A DNA stretch of 64,000 bases, taken from NCBI GenBank assembly GCA_019055375.1, contig JAHQIW010005497.1:62001-126000 (forward strand), given 5' to 3'. Shown one piece after another: positions 1-10,779 of this stretch. Below the pieces are notes generated by a model. That model was not told the DNA's origin. It made no database searches and was given only the letters and a program-made list of their open reading frames with translations. The DNA comes from Parelaphostrongylus tenuis. Its lineage: Eukaryota; Nematoda; Chromadorea; Rhabditida; Metastrongylidae. Position numbers and translations under genes: made by a program. Positions within the stretch are counted from its first letter, which is position 1. Each line of letters opens with the position of its first letter.

Positions 1-60
1 AGGTGCGGGTTCCAGTCTCGCCTGACGCGAAAGTGTTGCACATTGCTCCATATCAATGGG
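1..60 (+). repeat. tRNA-like foldback element, right-arm end cut by window edge
   Basis: The first bases contain a tRNA B-box-like string (GGTTCCAGTCTCGCC) followed by a stretch ending GTTGCACATTGCTC. The same order, a B-box and then GCAAA/TTTTGCACATCATTGCTC, closes the right arm of the foldback elements at 35228-35735 and 62686-62965. The rest of the element lies outside the window. Confidence 0.5.
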
Positions 61-409
61 TATAGGCTTGAAAACTATTGAACAAATCTGAGGCTTCAGA
101 ATTTCTCTTCTTTTCTAACTCGCTTCAAGACTTCTGGAATCATCCAGAAAGGAGCCGAGCTTTAGAATAATTTAAAACCAATGCACTAGTAATTCTTTCC
201 AAGAGACAGTGTAGACTACTAAGGCGAACAAATTAGTAAGAAAAACTCTTCAAAAAACAAAGTGAAATGAAATACATGTGGATCAAAAGTGGAAGGAAGC
301 CCTTGCAAAATCGATTCCAAAAAAGTAGAGCGAATAAAAGCCAAAAAATGAAACAGTAACTGCGAAGCTCGACAATGTTTGAAATATGGATGTTCGCGAT
401 TCCCAATGG
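61..409. other. AT-rich stretch, nothing recognised
   Basis: Only short accidental open frames are present, with no splice-flanked coding segment, RNA fold or repeat that I can support. Confidence 0.4.
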
Positions 410-545
410 CTAGGTGGTCTTGACACGACGACGATTACGATGTTTGTCGCCGCGTGCTGGCGAACATCATTGCTCGCCTTACGGTAACACATCGGAAGAT
501 GTCACTGCTGTGTTACGTCATCGTACAGTTTCAGAAGATTTTCTT
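410..545 (+). repeat. diverged dispersed repeat (pair with 11724-11862)
   Basis: The segment shares an ordered series of blocks with 11724-11862, including GTGGTC, ACACGAC.ACGATT, CATC.TCGCCTTACGGTAA and GATGATTTTCTTA-like sequence. The two copies are in the same orientation and diverged. The 94-residue frame crossing this copy is not preserved in the other, so I do not treat it as a gene. The element class is unknown. Confidence 0.45.
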
Positions 546-1690
546 AGGGAGATAGTTTCGACGGCCAGCGAATCCTGCAGAGCCACCGCTCTGACGTTTC
601 AACGAAACTTCGAAGTTTGTCTTTCTCAAAGTTTTTTTCCAGTATTAAGCAACCATACCAGTGATATGACTGATGAGCAATGGCCGAATATCATTTGAGC
701 AGTGCAGTCCATCAGTCTCTCTGGAACTCGTTGCGCATCTCGACGCTACAGTGTCAACTTTGCGCTCCAATGTTGGTATTTTTGTGGAACTAAGGTTAAA
801 ATTGGATAAAGTGACTGCCTCTGTGTGTTAGGTATTGCCTCGATTGCTAATGAACTTTTAGCGTCATTATTTTCGAGTTTTCAGACTTTCACATCAAGCA
901 AGGCATTCGGCGAGCACCGTAGCCTGTTTTCTTTGCTTTCTTTTCCTGAACTGGTCAAACGAATTGGAGGCTATTTTTGTTCTTATCCTAGTACTTTTTT
1001 GGAGTTACGCTGTTGCAGTCTGTGAATCTGTCGGCGAAGTAAGTTACTCTTGGAGCGATTCAATGTCCTCCGAAACGGCGTCGACCGTAACTCCTAATCA
1101 GTCTCAGAAAGAAAGCAGCTTCTTAGACTTTTCAAGAACCCTCTTCGTCTCCAATTTGAGCAAAAATTCAAGAACAAAGGCGTTGAAAAGACATGGCGAC
1201 AGGTTGAGGGAAGCAAAATTGAAAATCTAACAAACAGTCGGTAAAGTGCCGCCATCGGGGGCAAATAGTAGGCTGGTGTATTTCGATATCTGCTCTGACT
1301 ATTTCCTTTTTTTCCTTATTACCACCATTATTGTTGGTCTATTGTCTGGCGTCCGTCTTCGTATTATTTGTTATTGTTATTGCGTTAGTGATGCGTACTC
1401 ATCCGTTAGACGAGAGGTAATGATAGAACGATCCCTTTCGCTGAACAAGAGCTTTTCATAGGCCTGTAAGTAATCATTCAAAAGCTTACAACTTGGGGAA
1501 GTGCTAATGCGCCGTCTTTTCAAACAGCTTATTCATTGTACTGTGGCATTCAAAATAAAATTATGTTTCATCTCTCATCCCTACCACTCTTTTTTTCATT
1601 ATCTCATTAGACGAAACTAGACGAAACGCTTTCTCTCGAAGTGATAGTGATCGTTCGATGGCTTAATCTGGAAGAATGCAAAAATGTGCT
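546..1690. other. no supported gene; one hydrophobic open frame at 964-1230
   Basis: The plus-strand frame over 964-1230 translates to a hydrophobic N-terminal run (about 16 residues rich in V, L, I and F, ending AVAVCES) followed by a Ser/Thr-rich and then basic tail. It could be an exon of a secreted protein, but there is no ATG (the frame begins at TTG), no convincing splice sites at both ends and no family I recognise. The rest of the stretch shows nothing. Confidence 0.2.
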
Positions 1691-2150
1691 TGCTTTTGGG
1701 ATCGATCGATTTACAATGCTGTGGCAAGGAAAAAACATTCGTGTTTCAAGAAAGCGTACTTTTTGCAAAATATAAATATTCCATGAACTGTGCGTAACCA
1801 TTCGACAGCGTAAATTTTGACGGTTCCAGTGCTGCACTTTTTTTCTGGAAAGACTGTAACTCCAGTGTAGTGGGAAAATTATCGCTAAGTTTCACATGCT
1901 CCGCAAATTTGCATGTCGGTTAGTGTGTGTGCTGACCGTGGATCGACAGCGCGATCAGTAGGCCATACAGTGCGTTTCACATGTGGAGTGCTATTTTTGT
2001 TATTAATTCAAGATTTTTATTCCTCTTCTAATAAAACTCTAGATAAGACGTATGACTGTGATACTCGAAGATGTCCTTTAGACGCTCACATACCTTTCGT
2101 GCCAGATTATAAGCTTGATTACAATGAAGACGCGCTGCGAGCGTGAAACA
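1690..2150 (+). repeat. diverged dispersed repeat (pair with 3770-4125)
   Basis: This stretch and 3770-4125 share blocks in the same order: CTTTTTTTCTGGAAA/CTTTTTCGGAAA, CACATGTG, CCATTTTTGT/CTATTTTTGTTATT, TCTCCTCTT and a CTCTA(A/G)AT run. The 77-residue open frame at 1913-2146 falls in this repeat and is not conserved in the partner, so it is probably accidental. Confidence 0.4.
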
Positions 2151-2279
2151 TAACTCCATTTTACATGCTACAACGCCATATAAAGGCTTTTTAGAAAAAA
2201 ACTAGTCTGTAGGATTGAGGAACGAGGAACGACTAGAAAGTGGATCACGATGTTCAAAGCTAGAGAAAGCGCTCTGGAG

Positions 2280-2530
2280 GATTATTTGTGCTCGAGCCGC
2301 CCATAGGAATATCCACCTATCTTGTGTGTTTCACTATCACTTTCCTTTACGCGCTATTCGTGCACGAGTAGTAAGAGAGTTTGTGCCCAAAGCAAGATGA
2401 AAGCCCAAATCAAGAATAGTTAAATTGTATGCCAAATTGGTCACAAAAAATGCGCAATTACTGATTTCGAAATCATGCGATTATAATTACTTCTGGTTGA
2501 TAAATACGGTGCCTATTGCCCTAATGCTAA
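2280..2530 (+). repeat. diverged dispersed repeat (pair with 43485-43720)
   Basis: Shared with 43485-43720 in the same orientation: ACGCGCTATTC, AATGCGCAATT, ATCATGC.(A/G)TT and a GGTG.(C/T)TAT run, all in order. Both copies begin with a short GC-rich block. The class is unknown and no coding content is preserved. Confidence 0.45.
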
Positions 2531-2765
2531 AAACTTTAAAGCAGCCTAATAAAAAGCAGATGGAATTTTGTCTGTGAATATCATAGTGCTGCAGCTGTTG
2601 CAGCTTTGGTTTACTATGGTTCGCCTTAATAACATAGTTCGTGGCCTTTGAATCGGTAGTCGTGTCCAGCTCATCAATCCTTTCATCGCTTTGGAGTCGG
2701 CGATTTGGTACGAGACTTGTTTGGGAAAATAGAACCTCTTCATGTTACATCCATAGACCACTCTG

Positions 2766-2880
2766 AGTCATTTCAAAAGCCACATATGCTTTCAGTGATT
2801 TCTAGCAGTGCTTGATGAAGGCGAATACATGGCCTATCCCGCAGGGATTGATTAGCGCCAAGAGAATGTTTTTTGAGTAT
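2766..2880 (+). repeat. old fragment of the 300-bp tRNA-derived SINE
   Basis: The reverse complement matches the 3' half of the SINE copies at 38965-39270 and 42212-42515. Aligned blocks are CTCT.GGCG, TGATCAATC/TAATCAATC, CCTG.GGGAT and GCCATG.ATTCG. Because those copies lie on the minus strand, this one lies on the plus strand. It is strongly diverged and lacks the tRNA-like head. Confidence 0.55.
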
Positions 2881-3769
2881 AATAAACGCATCTTCCTTCA
2901 ATGTGAGGATTTTTCCATTCTGCAGTATCCTGTATACGTTTGAGGAAGTTCTTACTTCTAGCCTATTCTTCCCATAGGTCATAGTTGAATTGACAGTATT
3001 TCCTCTGTAGTTACTTCTTCATGGTTTACCTCCTGTTTAAACGCCTAGGAGATGGGAATACCGAAAATTTCTTCGTGCAGTAGTTTGATCAGCAGTATAG
3101 CAAACGACAACAATATATGAGAGTTATAGGGTCAGGTTGCTTAAGACTCAATTGTTGGGCAGTAATGTTCAATGATTACAAATTTCCTCGACTGTATTCC
3201 ACTGATGCATCTGTGAAAATTTTTGTGTTTTAGATCATTACACAAATCTATGTAATAATCATCATTGCATGCTCATTTGAGCATTTAGGGCTGACCTTTG
3301 ATGTTACGAGTTTTGCTTTTTTTCACTATTGTCAGTTTGAAATGTGACGGCTGGTCTGTCATGGTAAAGAGCATCAAATATTTTTGGCTTTATTGGTGCT
3401 TTTCTGTGATCGGAGAGCCACTTTTCACGGAAAATTTTTTGCTGGACAAGAACTTTCATTAAACCTTCACTGACCGTAGGAATCTCAAATCTCAGAGAAT
3501 TCAAAGATATACTCCTTTTTAACAAGTCTTTCTTAAAACGGTGCAGCACTAAAAATAAAATACCGTTTTGTACTCGTCGCGCAATATCGCTCTTATATCT
3601 CCGACGACGGAGTTTATTCTTCAAATTATTTATAACCAACCGATATCAAAATCTAGTAACTTTCAGAAAAGTGTTTGTTTTTTGAAGAGACTTAGCTACA
3701 GCGCTGTAGCAAAGAAAATAGATTTGTGTTTCACGCACGCGCATTTTCACAAGACAGAGCATTTTCCTT
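2881..3769. other. AT-rich stretch, nothing recognised
   Basis: A 111-residue minus-strand frame (3304-3639) is basic and has no family signature. Parts resemble the degenerate repeats carrying the string ATTCGATAGC found elsewhere in the window. No gene is supported. Confidence 0.35.
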
Positions 3770-4125
3770 AGACTACTGGTAACCATTTGATAGCGCAGTC
3801 CGCGATTTCAACACAATGCTTCTTTTTCGGAAATACTGTTCTACTGCACTGTATGAGGAAATCAAAATTGATCCTTGAACACGAAGTGCATTGCAGGTAG
3901 ACTAAGGTGTGTGAATGGCTGTAGATTGATAGCTATAGATAGACCTCGCTAGGGCAATCCACATGTGAGGAGCCATTTTTGTCATTTATTTTGGGGGTTT
4001 TCTCCTCTTTGAAAGAGACTCTAAATGATATATATAAATTTGATGTTTCAAGATTTCGTCTACACGTCCATATGTGTTTTTGCACAGGCTTAAGCCCAAT
4101 TGCTGGTATTGGCAATAGAAAATCA
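3770..4125 (+). repeat. diverged dispersed repeat (pair with 1690-2150)
   Basis: This is the second copy of the repeat described at 1690-2150, starting near a TTTGATAGCG string and running through CACATGTG and TCTCCTCTTTGAAAG. It is non-coding. Confidence 0.4.
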
Positions 4126-5189
4126 AATTGAAAGTCTTTAGCCCTAGAACGATATAGCGAAATATCTTCTACAGTTTTTATAAAAGGAGTTAGAAGTCTG
4201 TAGAAAAAAACTATTGATTAGATAACGAAAAGTCACGCAATTACGCGTGGCGCGCGTATAACACAATTTAAATTTCTATCCTACAGCGCTGTACAGAAAC
4301 ATCTTTGAACAATGTGTACATTTTCAAATCTCCAAAATTTATGCTATCGTACAATTACTATCAGCGTGGAGAAGAGTTCCACTGCAAAAAATGTTCTTGA
4401 AAACGCACGATAATGTGCAGCTCGTGTGAATCACATTTTTAATTCAGTGCTATAACGCTTTGAAAGGACCTTTTTTAAAATAGTATATTTCTGAATTTCC
4501 AGGCATTTAGGCTTTCGAATGGTCACTGGTTGTCTAATAGAAAATCCTTGTCCAGCTAAAGAGGTTCCTTCAGACGTGCCTGTCCGATGACAGAAAAGTA
4601 TCGTTATAATTTGGAATAATTTAGTCCCACCTGAAGTGTTGAGCTTCTGATCGATAATGGGAAGTTTCATGCGATGTCCTTCATTTGTACAATTTCAAGA
4701 CAAAGCTTGAATTTTTTTGTAATAAGCAAATGCTATTAGATTTGGTTGATTTATGAGTAATATGAAATTTTGAATTACATTTCTGAAATGATATGGGCCG
4801 GCTCTTCGACAGCTTCATTAGTCGAAACATAGCCCATCGGAGGTTTAAGTTTTCGTCCACAAAATTCAAATTTGTTTGCTTTTGTAAAGCAGAGTTTTTC
4901 ACCAGTTTTAGAAAACATATTTGGCATGGGCACGGCTTCGAAAGTTTGCCCGACAAATAAAAGGATGAATGAGTTTCACGTTCCAACAGTGGTTGCCTCA
5001 TGTGTGATTGAGTGCTGTCTTGAAAAACAAATGCTATGTATTTTATGTTAGGTGCTGCTGATTTCATGCACGTAGTTTTCGAGTGATGGTTTCCTCATGA
5101 TTGAGAGTGGTGCATTATTTCACCCTGCTTGAAGTACCATTCCTTCAATTCCTAGTCAAAGAATTTTTACCTGCTTCTTCAACTTCACC
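4126..5189. other. no supported gene
   Basis: The longest frame is 128 residues on the minus strand (4681-5067), lysine- and serine-rich with scattered cysteines. It matches no family I know, and I see no splice or codon-use support. The remainder is AT-rich. Confidence 0.3.
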
Positions 5190-5560
5190 GAACGATCCAA
5201 ATCGGCGACCCTTCAAAAAGTCTTGCATTAGGTAAACGCCAAAGTCGGGGAGCGCAATCTGGACCGTAAGTGGGATGTGGCAGGACTTCTACTCTGTCCA
5301 ATACACTAAACTTGTCTTGAGTCTTTTTGAAAGCGTACGATCTGGAACTGTCTTGCATCATGGAAACACGCTTTAGATGGACCAAAGCCAAAGAGGTCAA
5401 GATCTCCTGCATTCAGAAACGCTGAAACCAGCGTCCAGCAGCAGATTCGCTTGTTGTGCCTTCCCTTTCCAAAATCGCTAATTTCATCGACTGCAGCTCG
5501 CTGTGGTAAACCATTTTTTCCAATAGTAACGCAATAAAACACGAACTTTGATTATATCGT
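5190..5560 (-). pseudogene. mariner transposase relic, C-terminal half
   Basis: Two overlapping minus-strand frames carry the C-terminal catalytic part of a mariner-family (DD34D) transposase. The frame over 5185-5412 contains AFKKTQDKFSVLD, then VLPHPTYGPDCAP, which corresponds to the family's conserved PHPPYSPDLAP block holding the third catalytic aspartate, and a trace of the following YHLFRSL block. The upstream frame (5306-5542) appears to hold the region before the second aspartate. The protein would normally be about 345 residues; only about 120 codons survive, in more than one frame, and the DNA-binding N-terminus is absent. No terminal inverted repeats were found. Confidence 0.7.
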
Positions 5561-6339
5561 TGAACATGTCGGAGGTTTGTAACAAAGTGTAGATAAAGAA
5601 AAGAAAGTAATATCTAGGCCTTTAGTGGGAAATTTCCACTTAAGAAATTGTGATATTTCCGCGATGTGCATGGGAGTTGTCGTATGCTTAATGAAGTGCT
5701 CCAAAACTTCCTTTCCAACCGTAGTATTAGGCTAACTCGAGATCGGTGATAAGTTATTTAACCACGCTTCACATCGGCTTTTTCTTCGCAGTCAGATTAC
5801 TCCGAGTCAAATGTCCACAACTCTTGGCCATCGTGATGCGAAATCTTCGTTGTTGCAAGGATTCATAAGACAACATCAGCCAACACAGCTAATATTTTCT
5901 CGATAAATAATACGAAGGTTGAGAGTACACGGTCGAATATGGAAAGAGAAACTTAGCTTGGCGGAAATCTGCTACCAATTTTGTCTCAGATACAATGCAC
6001 CGCATGTCAACAGTTAACCATCAACGCGATTGGTGTGATAAGCACATACCGACATTTAAGCTAAGCTGACAGATATATGTGATTATTAAGTGTTTTTACG
6101 GCCTACACGATAGTTACAGTGCGGAGTTCTCCAGCATCATTTGCGATTCATAAAATCCGCAAATAATTTGACTAGGCACGTCACGGTTAAGTAAAAGCTG
6201 ACTTTCAGAACATGGGAAATTGAGAGCTACTGTCTAGACCGGCTATCATTTGAGTATTGCCGTCTACTCCTGCAAAACAACAATGGTGATCTCGCAAAGA
6301 AACGATTAAAAGACATTTTCACTATAATTCATGACAACA
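5561..6339. other. nothing recognised
   Basis: AT-rich sequence without a usable open frame, RNA gene or repeat that I can support. Confidence 0.35.
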
Positions 6340-6360
6340 GCGAGGTGTCGGCTGGAAAAC

Positions 6361-6432
6361 GTCCAGACAACACGAACATGAAATGTTGTCTGGAAAACGT
6401 CCAGACAACACGAACAAAAATGTTGTCTGGAC
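6361..6432. repeat. tandem perfect hairpins
   Basis: Two successive hairpins share the same arms. In the first (6361-6394) GTCCAGACAACA pairs with TGTTGTCTGGA across an 11-base loop. In the second (6399-6432) GTCCAGACAACA pairs perfectly with TGTTGTCTGGAC across a 10-base loop, giving a 12-bp stem. A partial extra arm lies just upstream (6343-6360). No gene ends here to make them obvious terminators. Confidence 0.7.
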
Positions 6433-7578
6433 CTGACACGTTACCTCTTGGCCTGCTATGAGTTCTGGTGAGTGGTGGAGCGTGCGGCCCCAATGTGGTG
6501 GGCAAAACTGCCGCAACCTACAAAAGCCACAAAATTGCCGAACCTAATTCTCGAACAGTTTCTCAAATATATCAAAGGTGTGATTATTCAATGTGCCTAA
6601 ATTTTCAAAAAAAAAAACAAAGATGGTGCTCTTTTCCCTCACATTCGCTTGATAACTACAGTGTTTCATGGAAAGCGTAAGGAAATTTTCACGGAGAATT
6701 CGCTTGTCTCTCGGCAATTTCAAAATAATACGAATGTGCTTATACAGCTACATTTGCAATCATAGTACGGAAAGAATTTTTTTTTGTAAGGGTGCCGATG
6801 AATCAACAGCACTGACTTTGCTTTCTATTTGTTTCTTATAGACAGAAAACTTTCTTGTTTAGCGATCCGATTTAAAAACTTCTCTCCGAACGTTGAAATT
6901 GAGAGAAATCATTGCATTATTTGACTTATAGTTTAATACCATTTAGATGGAAATGTAAACGTTTAGCGGAGCAGATTTCATTTGCTTATTTATGAGGCCC
7001 TCTTCAATAGTCTCTCAGGATAATGCGCCAGGCCATCCTCTTCAAAATAGCACTTTTGTAGGCTAATGGATGAGTTTTTTTTACTAACTAATACAAAAAA
7101 TGTTGTTCTACGGAACGGTCTGTAAGCAAACATAACAGCAGTTTAAATTACAAAATTCAACCTGCCAATATTTTGCGCTCTATTCTTATCTAATGACAAG
7201 CATCGTATCGTATCCACCTCTGCTGAATCACTGTGAGGATTATCAGCCTTCCGCTTTGTTGATGAGTTTAGAACTAGGTTGCCATAAATTTTTATCATGG
7301 CTAACACTTCGGCAGTTCATCTTTATCAAGCCCTTGAATCGAGTATCCACAATATGTTTTTCTTAGAGACGTATTTCGGATGCGTCGCACTGAAACAAAT
7401 CAAACAAGGTGTTACCTTGCATGGACGAAGTAGTAGAGCAGCATTCCCTTTCATTTTGGGATGCAGGTATTCTAAACTTGCCAGATTTCTACTATACAGC
7501 AAACTGCATAAAAATATGCTATAAAGTACTCTTGTTTTTTCAAGAGTTTCGCGAAAACAGTTTCTGAAAGCTACTGCT
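6433..7578. other. nothing recognised
   Basis: AT-rich sequence with a few short frames on both strands near 7297-7637 that overlap each other and have no recognisable motif. Confidence 0.35.
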
Positions 7579-7905
7579 CGAGCTAGGCCTATAAAAAAGT
7601 AGTCGATTGAAGAGGTATGATTTACTCTGAAAGCCATAAGCTTGACTGGCGGTCACTATAATGTTAGGTACTTCGTCATCTACCTTGCGGTGACTTATTA
7701 TTCGGCGTCGATTCCTCCATAGAAAAGTATAACTTCAAAGGACCGGGTGAACCGAAGGACGGTAATATTGATGAGTAAGGCCCATAAGACGAAACAGTCG
7801 CCTGCATAGCTTAGACATGACTCAAAACATCTTATGTCCTTATCAGATCATTATTGTCAGAGCTAGGTCCATAACAAAGCGGTCGAATGAAGAATGCAAT
7901 TCCAT
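7579..7905 (+). mobile_element. family B hammerhead element, tandem 280-bp unit
   Basis: A string of the form AGCTAGG.C.ATAA.AAAG followed by GGTCGA/AGTCGA occurs at 7581 and again at 7861, exactly 280 bp apart. Between the two lies a diverged hammerhead ribozyme (7761-7812) and the family B body, with blocks such as GCTTGACTGGCGGTCAC and CGGCGTCGATTCCTCCAT shared with 50577-50845, 51770-51970 and 58605-58830. One full monomer plus the start of a second, separated by a ribozyme, is the layout described for retrozymes, small non-coding retroelements that move through ribozyme-processed circular RNA. That mode of movement is inferred here, not seen. Confidence 0.7.
7761..7812 (+). ncRNA. family B hammerhead ribozyme, degenerate
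   Basis: The order is stem I strand (GGTAATA, family consensus GGTGCTA), core TTGATGA (consensus CTGATGA), a stem II region ending AAGAC, GAAA, a short stem III (CAG...CTG) and TAGCTT closing stem I. C3 is changed to U and stem I is partly unpaired, so this copy is probably inactive. It is recognised mainly by comparison with the other family B copies. Confidence 0.5.
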
Positions 7906-9429
7906 GAAAACATCGGTTAGGAGTTGCCAACTTAGTTGAGTTATGTATTTGAATTGCAAGGAAATTGCTGCAGCACAACAGTTTTTCGCTCAGAAATTCC
8001 AACTAAAGCATCACAGAACTGCTTCAACACGGACATGTTCAGTCAGCTACATTAACGTTCATAAAAAAAACTTATAACAGATCAAGGATTATATAGCGCT
8101 GCGATGCTTTCGATTTGTCATTTGCAAAGCATACAAACCAGAACCTGATTTCGTTTGGATGATTCTCACTAGCGTAGTGGATTTGAGATGCATCTGAGTA
8201 GTTTATTTTCTGCTGGCAGGTAAACTGCAATGGTGCCATCGTAATGACCCTCCCTTGTAATCAAAGGAATATCTAGTATCTTGCGGTTGGAAAATATACA
8301 AATATCTACCACACAGTTTGAATTCAGGTTCCTCAAAGAGCATGATATGAAATGAGTCGACCTAGATATAGAATGCATTAGAACAGAAAGATATTTTGCA
8401 TTTATTTAGGTGGTTTTTTTAAGAATACCAAAAAGGAGAGAAATCGATGGAGAATATGTAACCATCACATTATGGAATGGGATTTCACTACACGATGTGT
8501 GCAATAAGACGTTTTATTTTGTCAGTGCATTGCGAGAAATTGCGAAAAAATTGACGACGTTCCATAAACATTCACTTCTTGAGAGTGAAACATTGAAAAA
8601 CGTGAATAAGGAAGTCAATCAGTGGCACGTCAGTGGCATTCTTTACAATCTGAAAATTACTTTTTCATCCCGATGCTTTGTCAATCAAAGTGTATGATTT
8701 CTCTGCCTCATACATCCAATTCCTTCATGTGTTGTTCAGCCCACGATCTGATTCCAGTCCGATTTCCCTCTTGCTTTCTCAATACTGGTGGCACACTCGT
8801 TTTTTGAAAGCAGTGAAATCCTGTAAATCATGTTTTTCCGGGTTTTCTCTCTGGCATCAGAGGCTTTGTAGATAAAGTAGTGGGTGAGGCTAATGAGAAT
8901 ATTAAAGGTTTTGTCAATCAATGTCTTCTTTCCCTTTTCACACAGAAACGCTTGCAACGACAACGTTTTATCGACTACAAATGCATTGTTCATTGGCAAG
9001 TTTATTTCGCGGAATAACAAAAGAGATGCTAGGAATCAAATTTAATCTGTGCCACCTGAGGAAATGACGCATTTGCTGACATTTGATATAAACTTATTCC
9101 TTTTGTAAACCTTGTCTACAATAGAAATTTGGCATTCATACTTTCTTACCGATTGTACCCGAACACATCAGAATGTGTCATAAAGTTAGTTCGGCGGATT
9201 TTGCATTGAATTTCACATGTTGTAGTGCTCTCAAAGTACTTGGAATAGTCAAAAGCTTTCAGAGGATACCAACCATATATAGGCACTGAGTACCAAATCC
9301 GTTCTTTTGTAAATGATCTGTTACAAAGAATTGAAAATGTGTTCTCATTTGCATTTGCGATTGTTGCTTAGTCTCAAGAACTATTGATGAGCATTTTTAA
9401 GCATGTGTAGTTTTTGTACCAATTTCTAT
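7906..9429. other. no supported gene
   Basis: Frames at 8410-8697 (plus; it opens at a GTG) and 8736-9020 (minus) encode 94-95 residues of ordinary composition but match no family I recognise. Neither has splice or promoter support. The rest is AT-rich. Confidence 0.3.
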
Positions 9430-10779
9430 ATAATTTCACTGTTGGCCACTATCTCGACGGTGTTTGGGTTGGAGTGATGTCTGCAGGTCAAGGTAATAAA
9501 TAGAAGATTTTCATGGTAATGCAATATTTCTAATCCCAACCAGATGTATATAGAACCTAACCAGCATCAATACATCTAGCACTTCATCATTACCCAACAA
9601 TTGTCGTCCATTCATTTTCATGGAAGGATCTAGAGTTTAAAGAAGAACAAAGAGATCCATAAAAACTTGAAATAACAGAGATAACGACCCGAAAGGAAAG
9701 AAAGATGCCTGATATCAGGCTTAAATTTGCAACTATTCGCTTCAAGAAGCACGAAGCTTGACCTAATGAGGCTGTAGCGCGTGTTGTGGAACGTCTTGTA
9801 ATGCAAACAGTGAGTTTGCAACTCGTAGATACTTTTTTCTTGCAATTTCTTCAAAGAGACAATCTTAGCTGTAATTTATGATAATACTTTCTTAGTGCTT
9901 TCGTAACTTAAACACGTTCTCATGATTTATAAAGATACAATCAAATAAGCTAGAATCAGTGAGAGATTGTTCCACCTTGCTTTTGATGTTCTCGAACGTC
10001 AAGGTCGTGGCGCATTCCTATCCGATGGTGCAATCTCATCCATTTTGGGTCAACTTCGTGTTCAGATCACTTACACGGAACTGAATTGCAGGATGTCTGT
10101 TAAACCAGAGGACATGCTTGGGTCTCAAATATGAACAACCATTTGAAAGATGCAAATAAAAATACAGCGACATTGAAGAAGCAAAAATGCAATTGTCATA
10201 CTATAAAAAATCAAACAATTTTTGGAGAACTGCGAGAAAATGTTTTGAAATGTAAGGTAAATTGCCACGATGGCCTTGAAAATATAATCCTATCGAAGGA
10301 AGCTTTTGAAAAAGGGAAAAAAATGATATCAGGGAATGGCAAGTGATCAGTGTTTGAAATTGACTTCACCTTTTTAAATTTCCCACTTTAATGGAAGAAC
10401 GCATTTTTCTAAGACTCATAGTTTTTGCAGTCAAGATAAAGGATTCATCGGCCTGTATCATCGTCGACAGCAGTGTGGTGAATTTGCTCTACAAAGATGG
10501 ATGTAAGAAATGTAAGGAAGCGAATACTAAGGACATGGTAGCAGTAACGCCTAATAATGACACATACTTGACATTTCAGGAACTCTCTCGGTCTGTCCAG
10601 CTTACTTATTGAAACTCGTTCTATGAAGGAAGGAAAACTTGCAGACCACTAATATCATTATGGAGAATCGGACGAGAATGATGTGGCAATGTGTAGTGGA
10701 CAGAGCAGTTCGAATTCTGGCATCGGGTCCGTTTGGATCGCATTTCTTCTCGGCGATAGCCTCTGCCGGGAGAAACTGA
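9430..10779 (+). pseudogene. broken paralogue of the secreted-protein gene at 60744-62558
   Basis: Pieces of all five exons of the gene at 60744-62558 can be found in order. Exon 1 remnant: about 9430-9496 (TTGGCCACTATCTCG... then GTCAAG|GTAATA). Exon 2 end: about 9770-9814 (VVERLVMQT, then GTGAGT). Exon 3: about 9979-10120 (AFDVLERQGRGAFLSDG, ISSILGQLRVQITY). Exon 4: 10431-10590 after a TTTTTGCAG acceptor. Exon 5: 10645-10779 after TTGCAG (TTNIIMENRTRMMWQ, ending AGRN). The last intron is 54 bp. It is broken: a base is missing in exon 1 at the Gly-Cys-Gly site, giving TGA; most of exon 2 is unrecognisable; the exon 3 acceptor AG is lost; and one base is missing near the end of exon 4. The last exon is well preserved, so the decay may be recent. 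Confidence 0.85.

Noticed and set aside
964..1230. Gene for a small secreted protein
   Set aside because: The N-terminus is hydrophobic, but there is no ATG, no supported splice sites and no homologous pattern; kept only as a remark.
6361..6432. Start of a CRISPR-like array
   Set aside because: Only two units, no spacers of regular length, and the units are hairpins; CRISPR arrays are not expected in a nematode genome.
9379..9480. Intact first exon for the plus-strand secreted-family gene
   Set aside because: The block aligns with exon 1 of the intact gene, but a missing base creates a TGA after the signal sequence and no clear ATG is left.
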